Part shown: piece by piece, positions 20,843-30,209 of the stretch
How positions within the stretch are numbered: the first letter of the stretch is position 1
Layout of the letters: every line of letters begins with the position of its first letter
Assembly: GCA_039830015.1 (NCBI GenBank)
Contig: CP140033.1
Location: 558,001-622,000, forward strand
Direction: 5' to 3'
Origin: Buchnera aphidicola (Meitanaphis elongallis)
GTDB taxonomy: Bacteria; Pseudomonadota; Gammaproteobacteria; Enterobacterales; Enterobacteriaceae
Length of the DNA: 64,000 nt
Notes under the pieces: model-generated
Database searches by the model: none
What the model was told of the DNA's origin: nothing
The model's input: only the letters and a program-made list of their open reading frames with translations
Translations under genes and position numbers: made by a program

Positions 20843-21307
20843 TTATGTTTCCTCCTTAGAAACAATATTAATCATAATAGTTACCGCAACATCATGATGA
20901 GGTTTAAACACTATATTATACTCACCAATTTTTCGAAACACTCCATTTAAAAGAAAAATTTCTCTTTTTTTTATCTCTACTCCGCTCAAACTAGATAACA
21001 ATTCAGCAATATCACGAGATCCTACAGAACCAAATAGTTTACCTTCTTTTCTAGATTTAGAAAATATGACAACTGGTTGAGTTACCATTTTAACTTTTTC
21101 AGCACGAAGCTTAGCTAAAGATAATTTCTCCAATATTTTTTGTTCTAATTTTTCCTTTTTCTTTAAAACTAGTGCAATGTTGATTTTAGTAGCCACCATC
21201 GCTTTTCCAAATGGAACTAAAAAATTTCGCACATAACCAGGCTTTGCACGCACTATATCACCTAAATTTCCTAAATTTTCTACTTTAGTAAGAAGAATAA
21301 CTTGCAT
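20843..21307 (-). CDS. rplI: 50S ribosomal protein L9
   Basis: The 154-residue protein has the 23S rRNA-binding N domain (MQVILLTKVENLGNLGDIVRAKPGYVRNFLVPFGKA), a long connecting helix rich in Lys and Leu, and a C domain with SRKEGKLFGSVGSRDIAE. AGAGG precedes the ATG. It is the last gene of the rpsF-rpsR-rplI operon, as in E. coli. Confidence 0.98.
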   Translation of the reverse strand: MQVILLTKVENLGNLGDIVRAKPGYVRNFLVPFGKAMVATKINIALVLKKKEKLEQKILEKLSLAKLRAEKVKMVTQPVVIFSKSRKEGKLFGSVGSRDIAELLSSLSGVEIKKREIFLLNGVFRKIGEYNIVFKPHHDVAVTIMINIVSKEET

Positions 21308-21336
21308 TAACGAAATAACCTCTAATTATTTTAATG

Positions 21337-21564
21337 TTATTGATGTTGATCTGTATAAGGAATTAAAGAAAGATAACGCGCTCGCTTAATCGCACGAGCC
21401 AACTGACGCTGATATTTTGCTTTAGTACCTGTAATCCTACTAGGAACTATCTTTCCACTTTCTGTAATATAATTCTTTAATATAGAAATATCTTTATAAT
21501 CTATTTCTTTAATTCCATCAGCAGTAAACCGACAAAATTTACGACGACGAAAATAACGTACCAT
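21337..21564 (-). CDS. rpsR: 30S ribosomal protein S18
   Basis: The 75-residue protein (same as E. coli) reads [25 protein letters not shown] and has [34 protein letters not shown] lies ten bases before the ATG. The primosomal gene priB, between rpsF and rpsR in E. coli, is absent; only 74 bases separate the two genes. Confidence 0.98.
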   Translation of the reverse strand: MVRYFRRRKFCRFTADGIKEIDYKDISILKNYITESGKIVPSRITGTKAKYQRQLARAIKRARYLSLIPYTDQHQ

Positions 21565-21638
21565 AATAAAATATCCTATGTAATCATAAAATTAAAAATA
21601 AAACTTACATTACTATAAAACGTATTATAATTGAAAAA

Positions 21639-21989
21639 TTAATGAACTTCACTATTTAACTTTTTATCATCTCTACAACGAACCATTGGAGATGCTTCCG
21701 TTATTGGTTTTTTTAAACATATGATAATGTTTCGTATTATAATATCACTGAATCGAAATTTATCTGATAACTCTTTAATTAAATGTGGAGATACTTCAAT
21801 ATTCATTAATACATAATGTGCTTTATGTAATTTTCCAATAGCATATGCCAACTGACGTCTTCCCCAATCTTCTAGTCTATGAACTTTACCTTGATCATCA
21901 AAAATTAATTTCTTATATTGTTCAATTATGTTTGGAAGTTGTTCACTATGATCAGGATGAAGAAGAAATATTATTTCATAATGTCTCAC
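21639..21989 (-). CDS. rpsF: 30S ribosomal protein S6
   Basis: I place the start at GTG 21989, giving a protein that begins (V)[16 protein letters not shown] exactly as E. coli S6 begins MRHYEI. A GAGG motif nine bases upstream of this GTG supports it. Longer in-frame starts (ATG at 22004 or 22088) would add residues absent from the family. The body has [29 protein letters not shown]. At 116 residues it lacks most of the acidic tail of E. coli S6. It binds S18, encoded next. Confidence 0.93.
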   Translation of the reverse strand: MRHYEIIFLLHPDHSEQLPNIIEQYKKLIFDDQGKVHRLEDWGRRQLAYAIGKLHKAHYVLMNIEVSPHLIKELSDKFRFSDIIIRNIIICLKKPITEASPMVRCRDDKKLNSEVH

Positions 21990-22180
21990 AGAAAGATCCC
22001 TCATAATTTGTTTAATTCTTATGAGAAAAATAATATTATCGTCATAAAGAACTAAATAAACCACAAAAACTAAATTTATAATATACATTAATAATTAAAA
22101 ACATTCAATATAAAGATAAACAGTCAATATAAGTGCAATATTATATACAAAATCAATTATAAAAATAAATATTAAACAGC

Positions 22181-22222
22181 ATTTAAAGCTAGAATCAAAA
22201 TATACAAATTCTAGCTTTAAAT
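22181..22222 (-). terminator. Stem-loop terminator after purA
   Basis: Perfect 15-bp arms (22181-22195 and 22208-22222) around a 12-base loop, beginning two bases after the purA stop codon. The following minus-strand sequence is T-rich but not a pure T run. Confidence 0.7.
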
Positions 22223-22223
22223 A

Positions 22224-23516
22224 TTATATATTTCTGACAATAGTATCACGTCTATTCGGACCAGTAGATATTATATCAATAGAAATACCTAATATTTCTT
22301 CAATTCTAAAAATAAATTGTTTAGCTAAAATAGGCAAATCATAAAAATTAGTAATTCCCAACGTTTTATTATCCCAACCTTCCATTACTTCATATATAGG
22401 ATTCACCATTTTCCAATCTTTATAACAACAAGGAATTTTCCTATATTTAAAACCACTTTCTTTATCTTCATAACCTACACAAATTTTAATTTTTTTTAAA
22501 TTATCTAGTACATCCAACTTAGTTAAACACAATTTAGATATAGAATTAATACTTATAGATCTTTGAAGTAATACGGTATCTAACCAACCAGTACGACGTC
22601 TTCTACCTGTAGTAGAACCGAATTCATTTCCATTAATACAAAAATGAGTATCTAAATCACCATAAACTTCTGTTGGAAAAGGACCGTTTCCAACTCTAGT
22701 AGAATATGATTTGACAACTCCCAAAACATTTCTTATATTAGATGGTCCTATTCCAGAACCTATACATACACCACCAGAAATGCTATTTGAAGAAGTAACA
22801 TATGGATACATGCCATGATCTATATCTAACAAGGTTCCTTGAGCTCCCTCAAACACAACTAATTTATTATTAAGCCTAGCACTTTCTAAAACTCTCGAAA
22901 CATCATCAGTCATTTTTATAAGAAAATTCTTTATTTTAAATATGTCATTAACAATATCTTGATAAACAATACCATCAGCATGGTAAAAACTTACTAATTG
23001 ATGATTATAATAATCCACATTATCTCTTAACTGACGAGAAAAAAAAGACCAATCTTGTAAATCACCTACACGCAACCCTCTTCTAGCTACTTTATCTTCA
23101 TAAGCAGGTCCAATGCCACATTGAGTTGTTCCAATAGAATATTTTCCGCGCTTTTTTTCTCTAGCTATATCCATAGCAATATGATAATTGAAAATTAAAT
23201 GACATGATTCTGATATAATAATACGATCTTGTACATTATAATTATGCTGTTTTAACATATTAATTTCATTTAAAAAATGAACAGGTGATAAAACCATACC
23301 ATTAGCTATTATAGCTACAGTACTATTATGCAAAATTCCAGAAGGCAAAATATGCAAAACAATTTTTTTTTCATCCACAACTAATGTATGTCCAGCGTTA
23401 TGTCCTCCTTGATATCGAACAACATAATCTGCTGTTTCAGTTAAAAAATCTACAATTTTTCCTTTTCCTTCATCTCCCCACTGAGTACCCAAAATAACAA
23501 TGCTATCTTTTGTCAT
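22224..23516 (-). CDS. purA: Adenylosuccinate synthetase
   Basis: The 430-residue enzyme (E. coli 432) joins IMP and aspartate using GTP. The start VILGTQWGDEGKGKIVD holds the GTP P-loop and catalytic Asp; GGHNAGHTLV, GPAYEDKVARRGLRVGDL, EGAQGTLLDIDHGMYPYVTSSN and the aspartate loop GSTTGRRRRTGWLD follow. It is downstream of hflC on the same strand, as in E. coli (where yjeT intervenes). Confidence 0.98.
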   Translation of the reverse strand: MTKDSIVILGTQWGDEGKGKIVDFLTETADYVVRYQGGHNAGHTLVVDEKKIVLHILPSGILHNSTVAIIANGMVLSPVHFLNEINMLKQHNYNVQDRIIISESCHLIFNYHIAMDIAREKKRGKYSIGTTQCGIGPAYEDKVARRGLRVGDLQDWSFFSRQLRDNVDYYNHQLVSFYHADGIVYQDIVNDIFKIKNFLIKMTDDVSRVLESARLNNKLVVFEGAQGTLLDIDHGMYPYVTSSNSISGGVCIGSGIGPSNIRNVLGVVKSYSTRVGNGPFPTEVYGDLDTHFCINGNEFGSTTGRRRRTGWLDTVLLQRSISINSISKLCLTKLDVLDNLKKIKICVGYEDKESGFKYRKIPCCYKDWKMVNPIYEVMEGWDNKTLGITNFYDLPILAKQFIFRIEEILGISIDIISTGPNRRDTIVRNI

Positions 23517-23567
23517 TCAATAATCACCTATTTTACACACTCATTTAACATAAACAATATGCTAACA

Positions 23568-24548
23568 TTATCGAAACTTTTTCATATATTTAAAAAAATA
23601 ATTATTATCTGGATTTATTATTAAAATATCTCGTCCACTCTTAAAACTATTTTCATAGGCACGAAGACTACGAATAAAACTATAAAAACTCGGTTCTTGA
23701 CTAAAAGAACTAGAAAACAATTGAGCAACTGTAGCTTCTCCTTCACCTCTTATAATTAATGCTTGTCTCTGCGCTTCTGACAATACTTTAGTTACTTCAT
23801 AATCAGCAGAGGCCCTTAATTTTTCAGCTTCTTCTTGACCTTTAGATCGTTGACTTCTAGCAACAGCTTCACGCTCTGCTCGCATTCTATTATATATTGC
23901 ATCAGATACTTCAATTGGCAAACTAATTTGCTTAATGCGCACATCAATAACCTTAATACCTAATTCAGTCATACTATTAGTATTTATCAATACTTTATTA
24001 TATTTATTTTTTTTAATATCTAACATCATATATTCATTTTGCTTCTTCGTATTATCAGAAGCATAATCTACACTTCCAGTATTTAACGCATCTCTCACAT
24101 CAGTAGTTAATCTTCCTCTAGAATCAGTAACAATTTCTTTAACATTAAGACGCCCCATTTCCGAACGCAAACGATCACTAAATTTACGTTTTAATAATAT
24201 TTCTGCTTGAGCAATATCACCTCCTCCAGTTGCTAAATAATAACGACTAAAATCACTAATATTCCATTTTATATAAGAATCTACAATTAAATCTTTTTTT
24301 TCTCTTGTAACAAAACGATCCGCTTGATTATCCATAGTTTGAATTCTAGAATCCAACATTTTTACAGTATCAATTAAAGGGAATTTAACGTACAAACCAG
24401 GATTATATACTATAGGTTGACTTTGACTATTACGTAATACTTTACCAAATCGTAATATAATACCTCTCTGTCCTTCCTGAACAATAAACAAGCATAAAAA
24501 TAAAAAAATAAATATCATACTACCAACTACTACAAAAACTTTATTCAT
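23568..24548 (-). CDS. hflC: HflC, FtsH-modulating SPFH protein
   Basis: The 326-residue protein has an N-terminal membrane anchor (residues 4-21, VFVVVGSMIFIFLFLCLF) and an SPFH/band 7 domain starting EGQRGIILRFGKVLR. Coiled helices rich in Ala and Glu follow (AEREAVARSQRSKGQEEAEKLRASAD). With HflK it forms the large cage around the FtsH protease in the inner membrane and tempers its activity. It starts three bases after hflK. Confidence 0.96.
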   Translation of the reverse strand: MNKVFVVVGSMIFIFLFLCLFIVQEGQRGIILRFGKVLRNSQSQPIVYNPGLYVKFPLIDTVKMLDSRIQTMDNQADRFVTREKKDLIVDSYIKWNISDFSRYYLATGGGDIAQAEILLKRKFSDRLRSEMGRLNVKEIVTDSRGRLTTDVRDALNTGSVDYASDNTKKQNEYMMLDIKKNKYNKVLINTNSMTELGIKVIDVRIKQISLPIEVSDAIYNRMRAEREAVARSQRSKGQEEAEKLRASADYEVTKVLSEAQRQALIIRGEGEATVAQLFSSSFSQEPSFYSFIRSLRAYENSFKSGRDILIINPDNNYFFKYMKKFR

Positions 24549-24551
24549 ATT

Positions 24552-25748
24552 TTATTCTCGTCCTTTTCTTAAAATATCAACTCTACAAGAATGTTCTTTT
24601 TTCTGATCAACTATATTTTTACGAGGTACATTAGAAATAACATTATTACGATTTTGTTGACTAAAAATATTTTTATGAATAAAACGATGTTTAGAATTCT
24701 CTGGTAAAGAATATCTTTTTAAAAGTAAATTATCTAAAGACAATAATGACACATTTTTACTAACAAATATTTTTTTAACGTTACTAAATATTTTTTCCAT
24801 AGATTCAATATACAATCTCTCTATAGTAATTAATTTTGATGCTCTATAAGCAGGTAATATTTTAGAAAACCTAACTACTTCTCCTCGTGCTTCTGATATT
24901 ATACGAGATTTATAAGCTCTTGCTTCTTCTAAAATACGTTGTGCTTTACCATTAGCTTTAGGCTGCACTTCATTTACGTAAGCTTCTGCTTCTCTTATAT
25001 ATTGCTCCCTATTTTCTCTAGCAGCAATTGCATCATCAAAAGCAGATTTTACTTCCTCGGGAGGGCGAGCTGCTTGAAAATTTACATCTAATATAGTTAT
25101 ACCCATATTATAAGGCTTTATTGTTTTCTCTATTTCTTTTTGCGTATCACTTCTAACTACTGTTCGACCTTCAGTCAACACTCTATCCATAGTAGAATGA
25201 CCTATAACACCACGCAGTGCACTATCAGTAGCTTCTCTTAAGCTATCATCAGGATTAATTGTAGAAAACAAATATTGTGATGGATTAATAATACGATATT
25301 GTACATTCATTTCTACTCGAACAACGTTTTCATCGGACGTTAACATAATTCCAGATGTTGCTAATTCTTTTACCGATTTAATATTAACAGGAATCACTTG
25401 GTCAATAAACACAGGTCTCCAATTTAATCCAGGTTCTACTAAATGACTAAACTTTCCAAAATGTGTAATTACACCACGTTCTGCTTCTTTAATGGTATAA
25501 AAACCATTAGCTATCAAAATAAATGCAATCATTAAAATCATTGATACTATAGGATTATTAACATATTTTAATGGTCCTGAGCTATGATAAAACGATCTTG
25601 TTTTCATTTTTAATGAACAAAATAACTTTCTTAATTCAGTTAAAGTAAAAAATCCATTATTTTTATTTTTAATATTATCTGAAGTTCGATTTTTATCACT
25701 CCAAGGATCTAATTCAGGTTTGTTATCACTTGGCTGATTCCAGACCAT
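24552..25748 (-). CDS. hflK: HflK, FtsH-modulating SPFH protein
   Basis: I use the ATG at 25748 (MVWNQPSDNKPELDPWSD), which matches E. coli HflK (MAWNQPGNN..DPWG) and has GGAG six bases upstream; an ATG four codons earlier overlaps this ribosome site. It gives 398 residues with a polar N-terminus, one membrane segment (about 70-87), and the SPFH domain (EAERGVITHFGKF, LTSDENVVRVEMNVQYRI). It partners with HflC. The E. coli upstream genes hfq and hflX are missing; miaA is next. Confidence 0.95.
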   Translation of the reverse strand: MVWNQPSDNKPELDPWSDKNRTSDNIKNKNNGFFTLTELRKLFCSLKMKTRSFYHSSGPLKYVNNPIVSMILMIAFILIANGFYTIKEAERGVITHFGKFSHLVEPGLNWRPVFIDQVIPVNIKSVKELATSGIMLTSDENVVRVEMNVQYRIINPSQYLFSTINPDDSLREATDSALRGVIGHSTMDRVLTEGRTVVRSDTQKEIEKTIKPYNMGITILDVNFQAARPPEEVKSAFDDAIAARENREQYIREAEAYVNEVQPKANGKAQRILEEARAYKSRIISEARGEVVRFSKILPAYRASKLITIERLYIESMEKIFSNVKKIFVSKNVSLLSLDNLLLKRYSLPENSKHRFIHKNIFSQQNRNNVISNVPRKNIVDQKKEHSCRVDILRKGRE

Positions 25749-25949
25749 ATTTATCTCCATCTTATTATTTTAATTTTACATCTAAAAACTTTTATATAAA
25801 ATTATATACAATACCAAATTTTTAAAGTTAATTGTTAACTTCATTTTATTTTATAATATTCGACTACTATTAAAATTTCTATTTGTAAATGAAATGCAAA
25901 TCAAAAGTATATAATTTTTTTTAAAATAACATTATCGATATGATAACTC

Positions 25950-25970
25950 TAAGTTATTAGAAATAACTTA
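25950..25970. terminator. Short hairpin between miaA and hflK
   Basis: 9-bp perfect arms with a 3-base loop, about 75 bases after the miaA stop on the minus strand. A second, 7-bp hairpin lies at 25825-25841. Either could end the miaA message. This is where hfq and hflX stand in E. coli. Confidence 0.4.
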
Positions 25971-26044
25971 TAAAAATTAAATAAATATTTAAACACATTT
26001 ATATATAGGCATAATAAAATACAATATACGTTAAAATATTCATA

Positions 26045-26992
26045 CTATAAAGATTCAAGTCTCTTAATGATCTGTTCACACAAATCATCTAAATTATTAT
26101 TGTTTACAAATTTATGCAAATTTTTCCAACGTTTTAACCACGTTAATTGATTTTTAGCTAATCTTTTAGTAGCAACTATAGATTGATGTATCATATCATC
26201 ATAACTTAAATTTCTTACAAGATAATTCCACATCTGTTGATATCCTACACAATGCATAGAAGATAAATTAATGTTCAAATCTCCACGATTCAACAAATAT
26301 TCAACTTCATTTTGAAAACCAAGCGACAACATCTTTTCAAAACGTGCACGTATACTGTTCATCAACCACTCTTGGTTCTTTGGCATAATAGAAAATTGTA
26401 TAACTTTATATGGAAAATTATAATTTTTAAGTTTAGTTAACTCAGTTAAAGTAGTTCCAGATACCAAAAAAACTTCTAGTACTCTTAAGATTCTCTGTAA
26501 ATCGTTAGGATGAACACGTTTAGCTGATTCAAAATCAATTTTTTTTAATATATTATATAAAACCTTTTTATTTCTTTTATGCATCGAATACAAAAATAAA
26601 CGTATATTACGATGAGCAGGAGGTAATTGTGGCAATCCTTCTAACAATGTTCTAAAATAAAACATTGTGCCTCCAACTAATAAAGGTATTTTCCCTACAG
26701 AAAATATATATGCTATTTTTTCTAAAGCATCTTTTTGAAATTCACCTACTGAATATTTTTCTGTAGGATCTTTAATATTGATTAAATAATGCGGGTGATG
26801 TAATAACTCTAAATCTGTAGGTTTTGCTGTTCCAATGTTCATTTCTCGATAAATTAATGCCGAATCAACACTAATTAATTCCACTGGAATTAATTTCCTC
26901 AATTGCATTGCAAGTTCACTTTTACCACAAGCAGTAGGACCCATTAAAAATATTACTAACGGATTATCTGATATTACACGCTTAATAATCAT
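26045..26992 (-). CDS. miaA: tRNA dimethylallyltransferase
   Basis: The 315-residue enzyme (E. coli 316) adds the isopentenyl group to A37 of tRNAs reading UNN codons. It has the P-loop FLMGPTACGKSELA, the substrate-binding ISVDSALIYREMNIGTAKP, LVGGTMFYFRTLLEGLP, HPNDLQRILRVLEVF and the C-terminal tRNA-binding CVGYQQMW..AKNQLTWLKRW. In E. coli it is flanked by mutL and hfq; both are missing here. Confidence 0.97.
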   Translation of the reverse strand: MIIKRVISDNPLVIFLMGPTACGKSELAMQLRKLIPVELISVDSALIYREMNIGTAKPTDLELLHHPHYLINIKDPTEKYSVGEFQKDALEKIAYIFSVGKIPLLVGGTMFYFRTLLEGLPQLPPAHRNIRLFLYSMHKRNKKVLYNILKKIDFESAKRVHPNDLQRILRVLEVFLVSGTTLTELTKLKNYNFPYKVIQFSIMPKNQEWLMNSIRARFEKMLSLGFQNEVEYLLNRGDLNINLSSMHCVGYQQMWNYLVRNLSYDDMIHQSIVATKRLAKNQLTWLKRWKNLHKFVNNNNLDDLCEQIIKRLESL

Positions 26993-28953
26993 ATTTTAAT
27001 ATACTTAATTTAAAACCAATACCAATTTTCCGTAAAAACTTTAAAATAAGATAATTTAAAAAGGTTTGATTAAACATATTTTACGTTCTGATAATAATTT
27101 TATAATTTGTAAATAATCAATCTTGATATAAAATATTAATTTTAATATTGTTGAAAATGTTTGTAATCAACTTAAATATCTTCGTGCCATTTCTAAAAAT
27201 TAAAACTTAACATAAATAAAATAATGTTATTAAAATTTTAAAAAAATGTAAAAAGCATAAAACAAAATTTAAATATACTAAAATAAAATCATTTAATTTG
27301 ATCTAAAATGACAACTTTCTATATAAAAAAATCTTACACTACTTCCTAATCAAAAAATAATAAAATAAAACATATTACAATACTTCAATTAAATGGATTT
27401 TATAATCTTTTGTTTTTAATTTTAATCTTGACTTATACAAAAATATCTTCCATAAAAAACTGTAGAAAACAGTGTTCTGTTCTTTTAACGATTAATAGTA
27501 AAAATTAACAATTTTAAGAAAACTATCTAATAAAATACAATATTTACTAACAAAAAATATATTACAACAATTTATTCCATCACAACAATTTAATATTAAT
27601 GTACTAACTAAATTGTTATTTAATATGTTATAATGTTATAGATATTAATGTATCAACTGATTATTTCCATTTGAAAAAATATTTTACAACACCTATCTTG
27701 TTTTGCATACAATCCAAACAAATATTTTACTTAAAAAATAAAACAAATAAAAATATATTTCTTTTTATGAAATATAAAATAAATTAACATACAAAACTAT
27801 GAACTAATCCTACTCAAACACAAAACGCTTACTTTTTTTAAAAAATATATTAACATCTAATTCATAAAAATTAGTTAAAAATATAATGTCATACAGAAAC
27901 TTTATGTAAAATACAACTCTTATAACGCTATTTCTCTAACTACTGAAAAATAATACATCTAAAAATATTATTATCAGCAATATACTCATATGTTAATATA
28001 ACAGTATTAAGCTTATTTATCATACAACCTTTCATATAAACATAATAACCCAATCCAAAAACATGCACATCATCACAACTATTATTATTAATAAACATCA
28101 CATCATTCATAAAAAAGTCTACTAAAAATATTAATTCTATTTTATAGTAATTCAAATCTATATAATAATTATTCCGGTAAACTTATTATATTTTAAATAC
28201 AAGCTAATTATATAATTAGACAACCACAAATAACGAAACAATTTCATCGCACTTCATTAACTTAAAACATATTCAAATATTCTACACTTTCAATAAAAAG
28301 CTTACTAAAAAAAATAAATTTAAAATTATTAATATAATTCCTAAAAATATGTCATCTAAATATAAAGAACTTATTAAAATATTCTATCAACAGAAATATT
28401 TAAATTCTCACTGTTCTAAACAATAATAAAAAAATAAAACCAAAAAAGCTATATAAACTAATACCTTTTCTAAAATACCTAAATAATAACATTTTTTTAA
28501 TCTTAAACAAAAAAATCTACCCACAGAATAATAAACTAAAAAATAAATTTTATTTATGAACAACTTTTTTTATTATTTCTAATATTAATTAAATTTCGTT
28601 TGCTATTCTTAATATCGATATCAATACGCATACAGATAATTCCAAAATCTATACCATAATTTTAATTAATCTCTGTAAAAAAATACTAAAATAAGACAAC
28701 GAATTTCTTTAAAAACAAATATGATCAAAATACTACTATTTTAAAAATATATAAACATACATAAACTATATTTTCTAAATAATAATTTATTCTTATCATT
28801 ATAAATTTAATATATCGTAATATTTTTACCAAATAAAAGTACTATTGATAATTTGAACACATTTATGCTTCTTAAAACTTAAAAAATTATGACAACATTG
28901 TAAATACATCCAATATATTTAAAACAAAATTAATATACCTGTATAACATTTTT
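26993..28953. other. Nearly 2 kb without a recognisable gene
   Basis: The longest gap in the window, between miaA and mtlD. It is extremely AT-rich with many stops in all frames. One minus-strand open frame of 71 codons (27940-28155) exists but resembles no family I know and looks like chance. A direct repeat containing ACAACAATTTA occurs near 27564 and 27582. The stretch may be the graveyard of mutL and other lost genes; no MutL motif can be read. Confidence 0.55.
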
Positions 28954-30117
28954 CTATTTATATAATTCTTTTTTAAAAAAATTAAAATACTCATTAATTG
29001 AATTAATAATAGACAATTTTAAATCTAATCCACTAATATTAGACAAAATGTAGTTAATTCCTTTATCTTTAATTAAGCAATTTAACTGCACTGCTTCACT
29101 ATCATTGATATTTTCATAACATAATGCAGCTGAAACACCCTTTATTAAATTAACATTAGAGCATCGATATTCTAAAGTACCTAAAATAGGTTTAATTAAA
29201 CGATCATTTTTATGTAACTTTCTTAAAGGATTACGACCTACTCGTATTAAATCATCAACTAAATAAGAATTTTTAAATCTTGATAACACCGAATCAATGT
29301 AACAATCATGAACTGATTTATCAAAATTATATCGCGATATCAATACATTACCACTTTCATTCATTGCACCACGAACAATATCGTATATATTTTTATCTAA
29401 AATAGCACTATATATATCCGTGTATCCATACAATAAACCCAAATATGCAGTAATTGCGTGTCCAGTATTTAAAGTAAACAATTTTCTTTCACTATAAGCG
29501 TTCAAATTATTACTTAGTTGCATACCAATAATATTAGGAATATCACCTTTAAATTGATTTACATCACATATCAATTCTTTAAACTGTTCCACTTTTACAA
29601 ATAATATATTGCTACTTTCTTTATTATTAAATGATACAATTCTATCTACTACCGCGTCTACAAATCCAATATTATTTTCTAAATATTCATGATATTTAGT
29701 AGGTAATAAGTTCATAACATGTTTTTTTAATACCGAACTACAACGAAAAAAATTTTCACATGCAATAATGTTTAAAAAATTGTGTCTTTTAATTTTTATT
29801 TTATGTTTTATTCCTTGCACAATTAAGCTAGCCAAAGAATTAACGATATTTACTCCTACTGATGTTGTAATTATATCTGCTTCTGCTATAACCGATAAAA
29901 TATTAGGATGATTAACATGTATAGCTTTTACTCCTTGAATCTTATCTACATAAGAATTTTCACCTAACAATTCAATATCATATTCATGATACAAATTAAT
30001 AGAATCGATAATCTCTTTATTGATATCTGAAAAAGTTAAGTTAAACCCAGAATGCACTAATATTTGTCCAATAAATCCACGACCTATATTTCCAGCACCA
30101 AAATGTAACGCTTTCAT
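28954..30117 (-). CDS. mtlD: Mannitol-1-phosphate 5-dehydrogenase
   Basis: It converts mannitol-1-phosphate to fructose-6-phosphate with NAD. The ATG at 30117 gives 387 residues (E. coli 382) starting MKALHFGAGNIGRGFIGQIL, the NAD-binding loop; GGAA lies about eight bases upstream, and a TTG four codons earlier is not needed. ACENFFRCS, NNIGFVDAVVDRI and LNTGHAITAYLGLLYG are conserved. It follows mtlA by 92 bases in an mtlAD operon; the repressor gene mtlR is absent. Confidence 0.96.
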   Translation of the reverse strand: MKALHFGAGNIGRGFIGQILVHSGFNLTFSDINKEIIDSINLYHEYDIELLGENSYVDKIQGVKAIHVNHPNILSVIAEADIITTSVGVNIVNSLASLIVQGIKHKIKIKRHNFLNIIACENFFRCSSVLKKHVMNLLPTKYHEYLENNIGFVDAVVDRIVSFNNKESSNILFVKVEQFKELICDVNQFKGDIPNIIGMQLSNNLNAYSERKLFTLNTGHAITAYLGLLYGYTDIYSAILDKNIYDIVRGAMNESGNVLISRYNFDKSVHDCYIDSVLSRFKNSYLVDDLIRVGRNPLRKLHKNDRLIKPILGTLEYRCSNVNLIKGVSAALCYENINDSEAVQLNCLIKDKGINYILSNISGLDLKLSIINSINEYFNFFKKELYK

Positions 30118-30209
30118 TATTGTTTCCAATGCTAATATTAAAATAAATCACGACCTGTTAATATTAAAATATTTCCCATATTATAGATTTATACAAATAA
30201 TCTAAATTA

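Noticed and set aside
27940..28155. Open frame of 71 codons on the minus strand in the 2-kb spacer
   Set aside because: No family resemblance, no ribosome site and composition like surrounding AT-rich DNA; chance frames of this size occur. Kept only as a note in the spacer entry.
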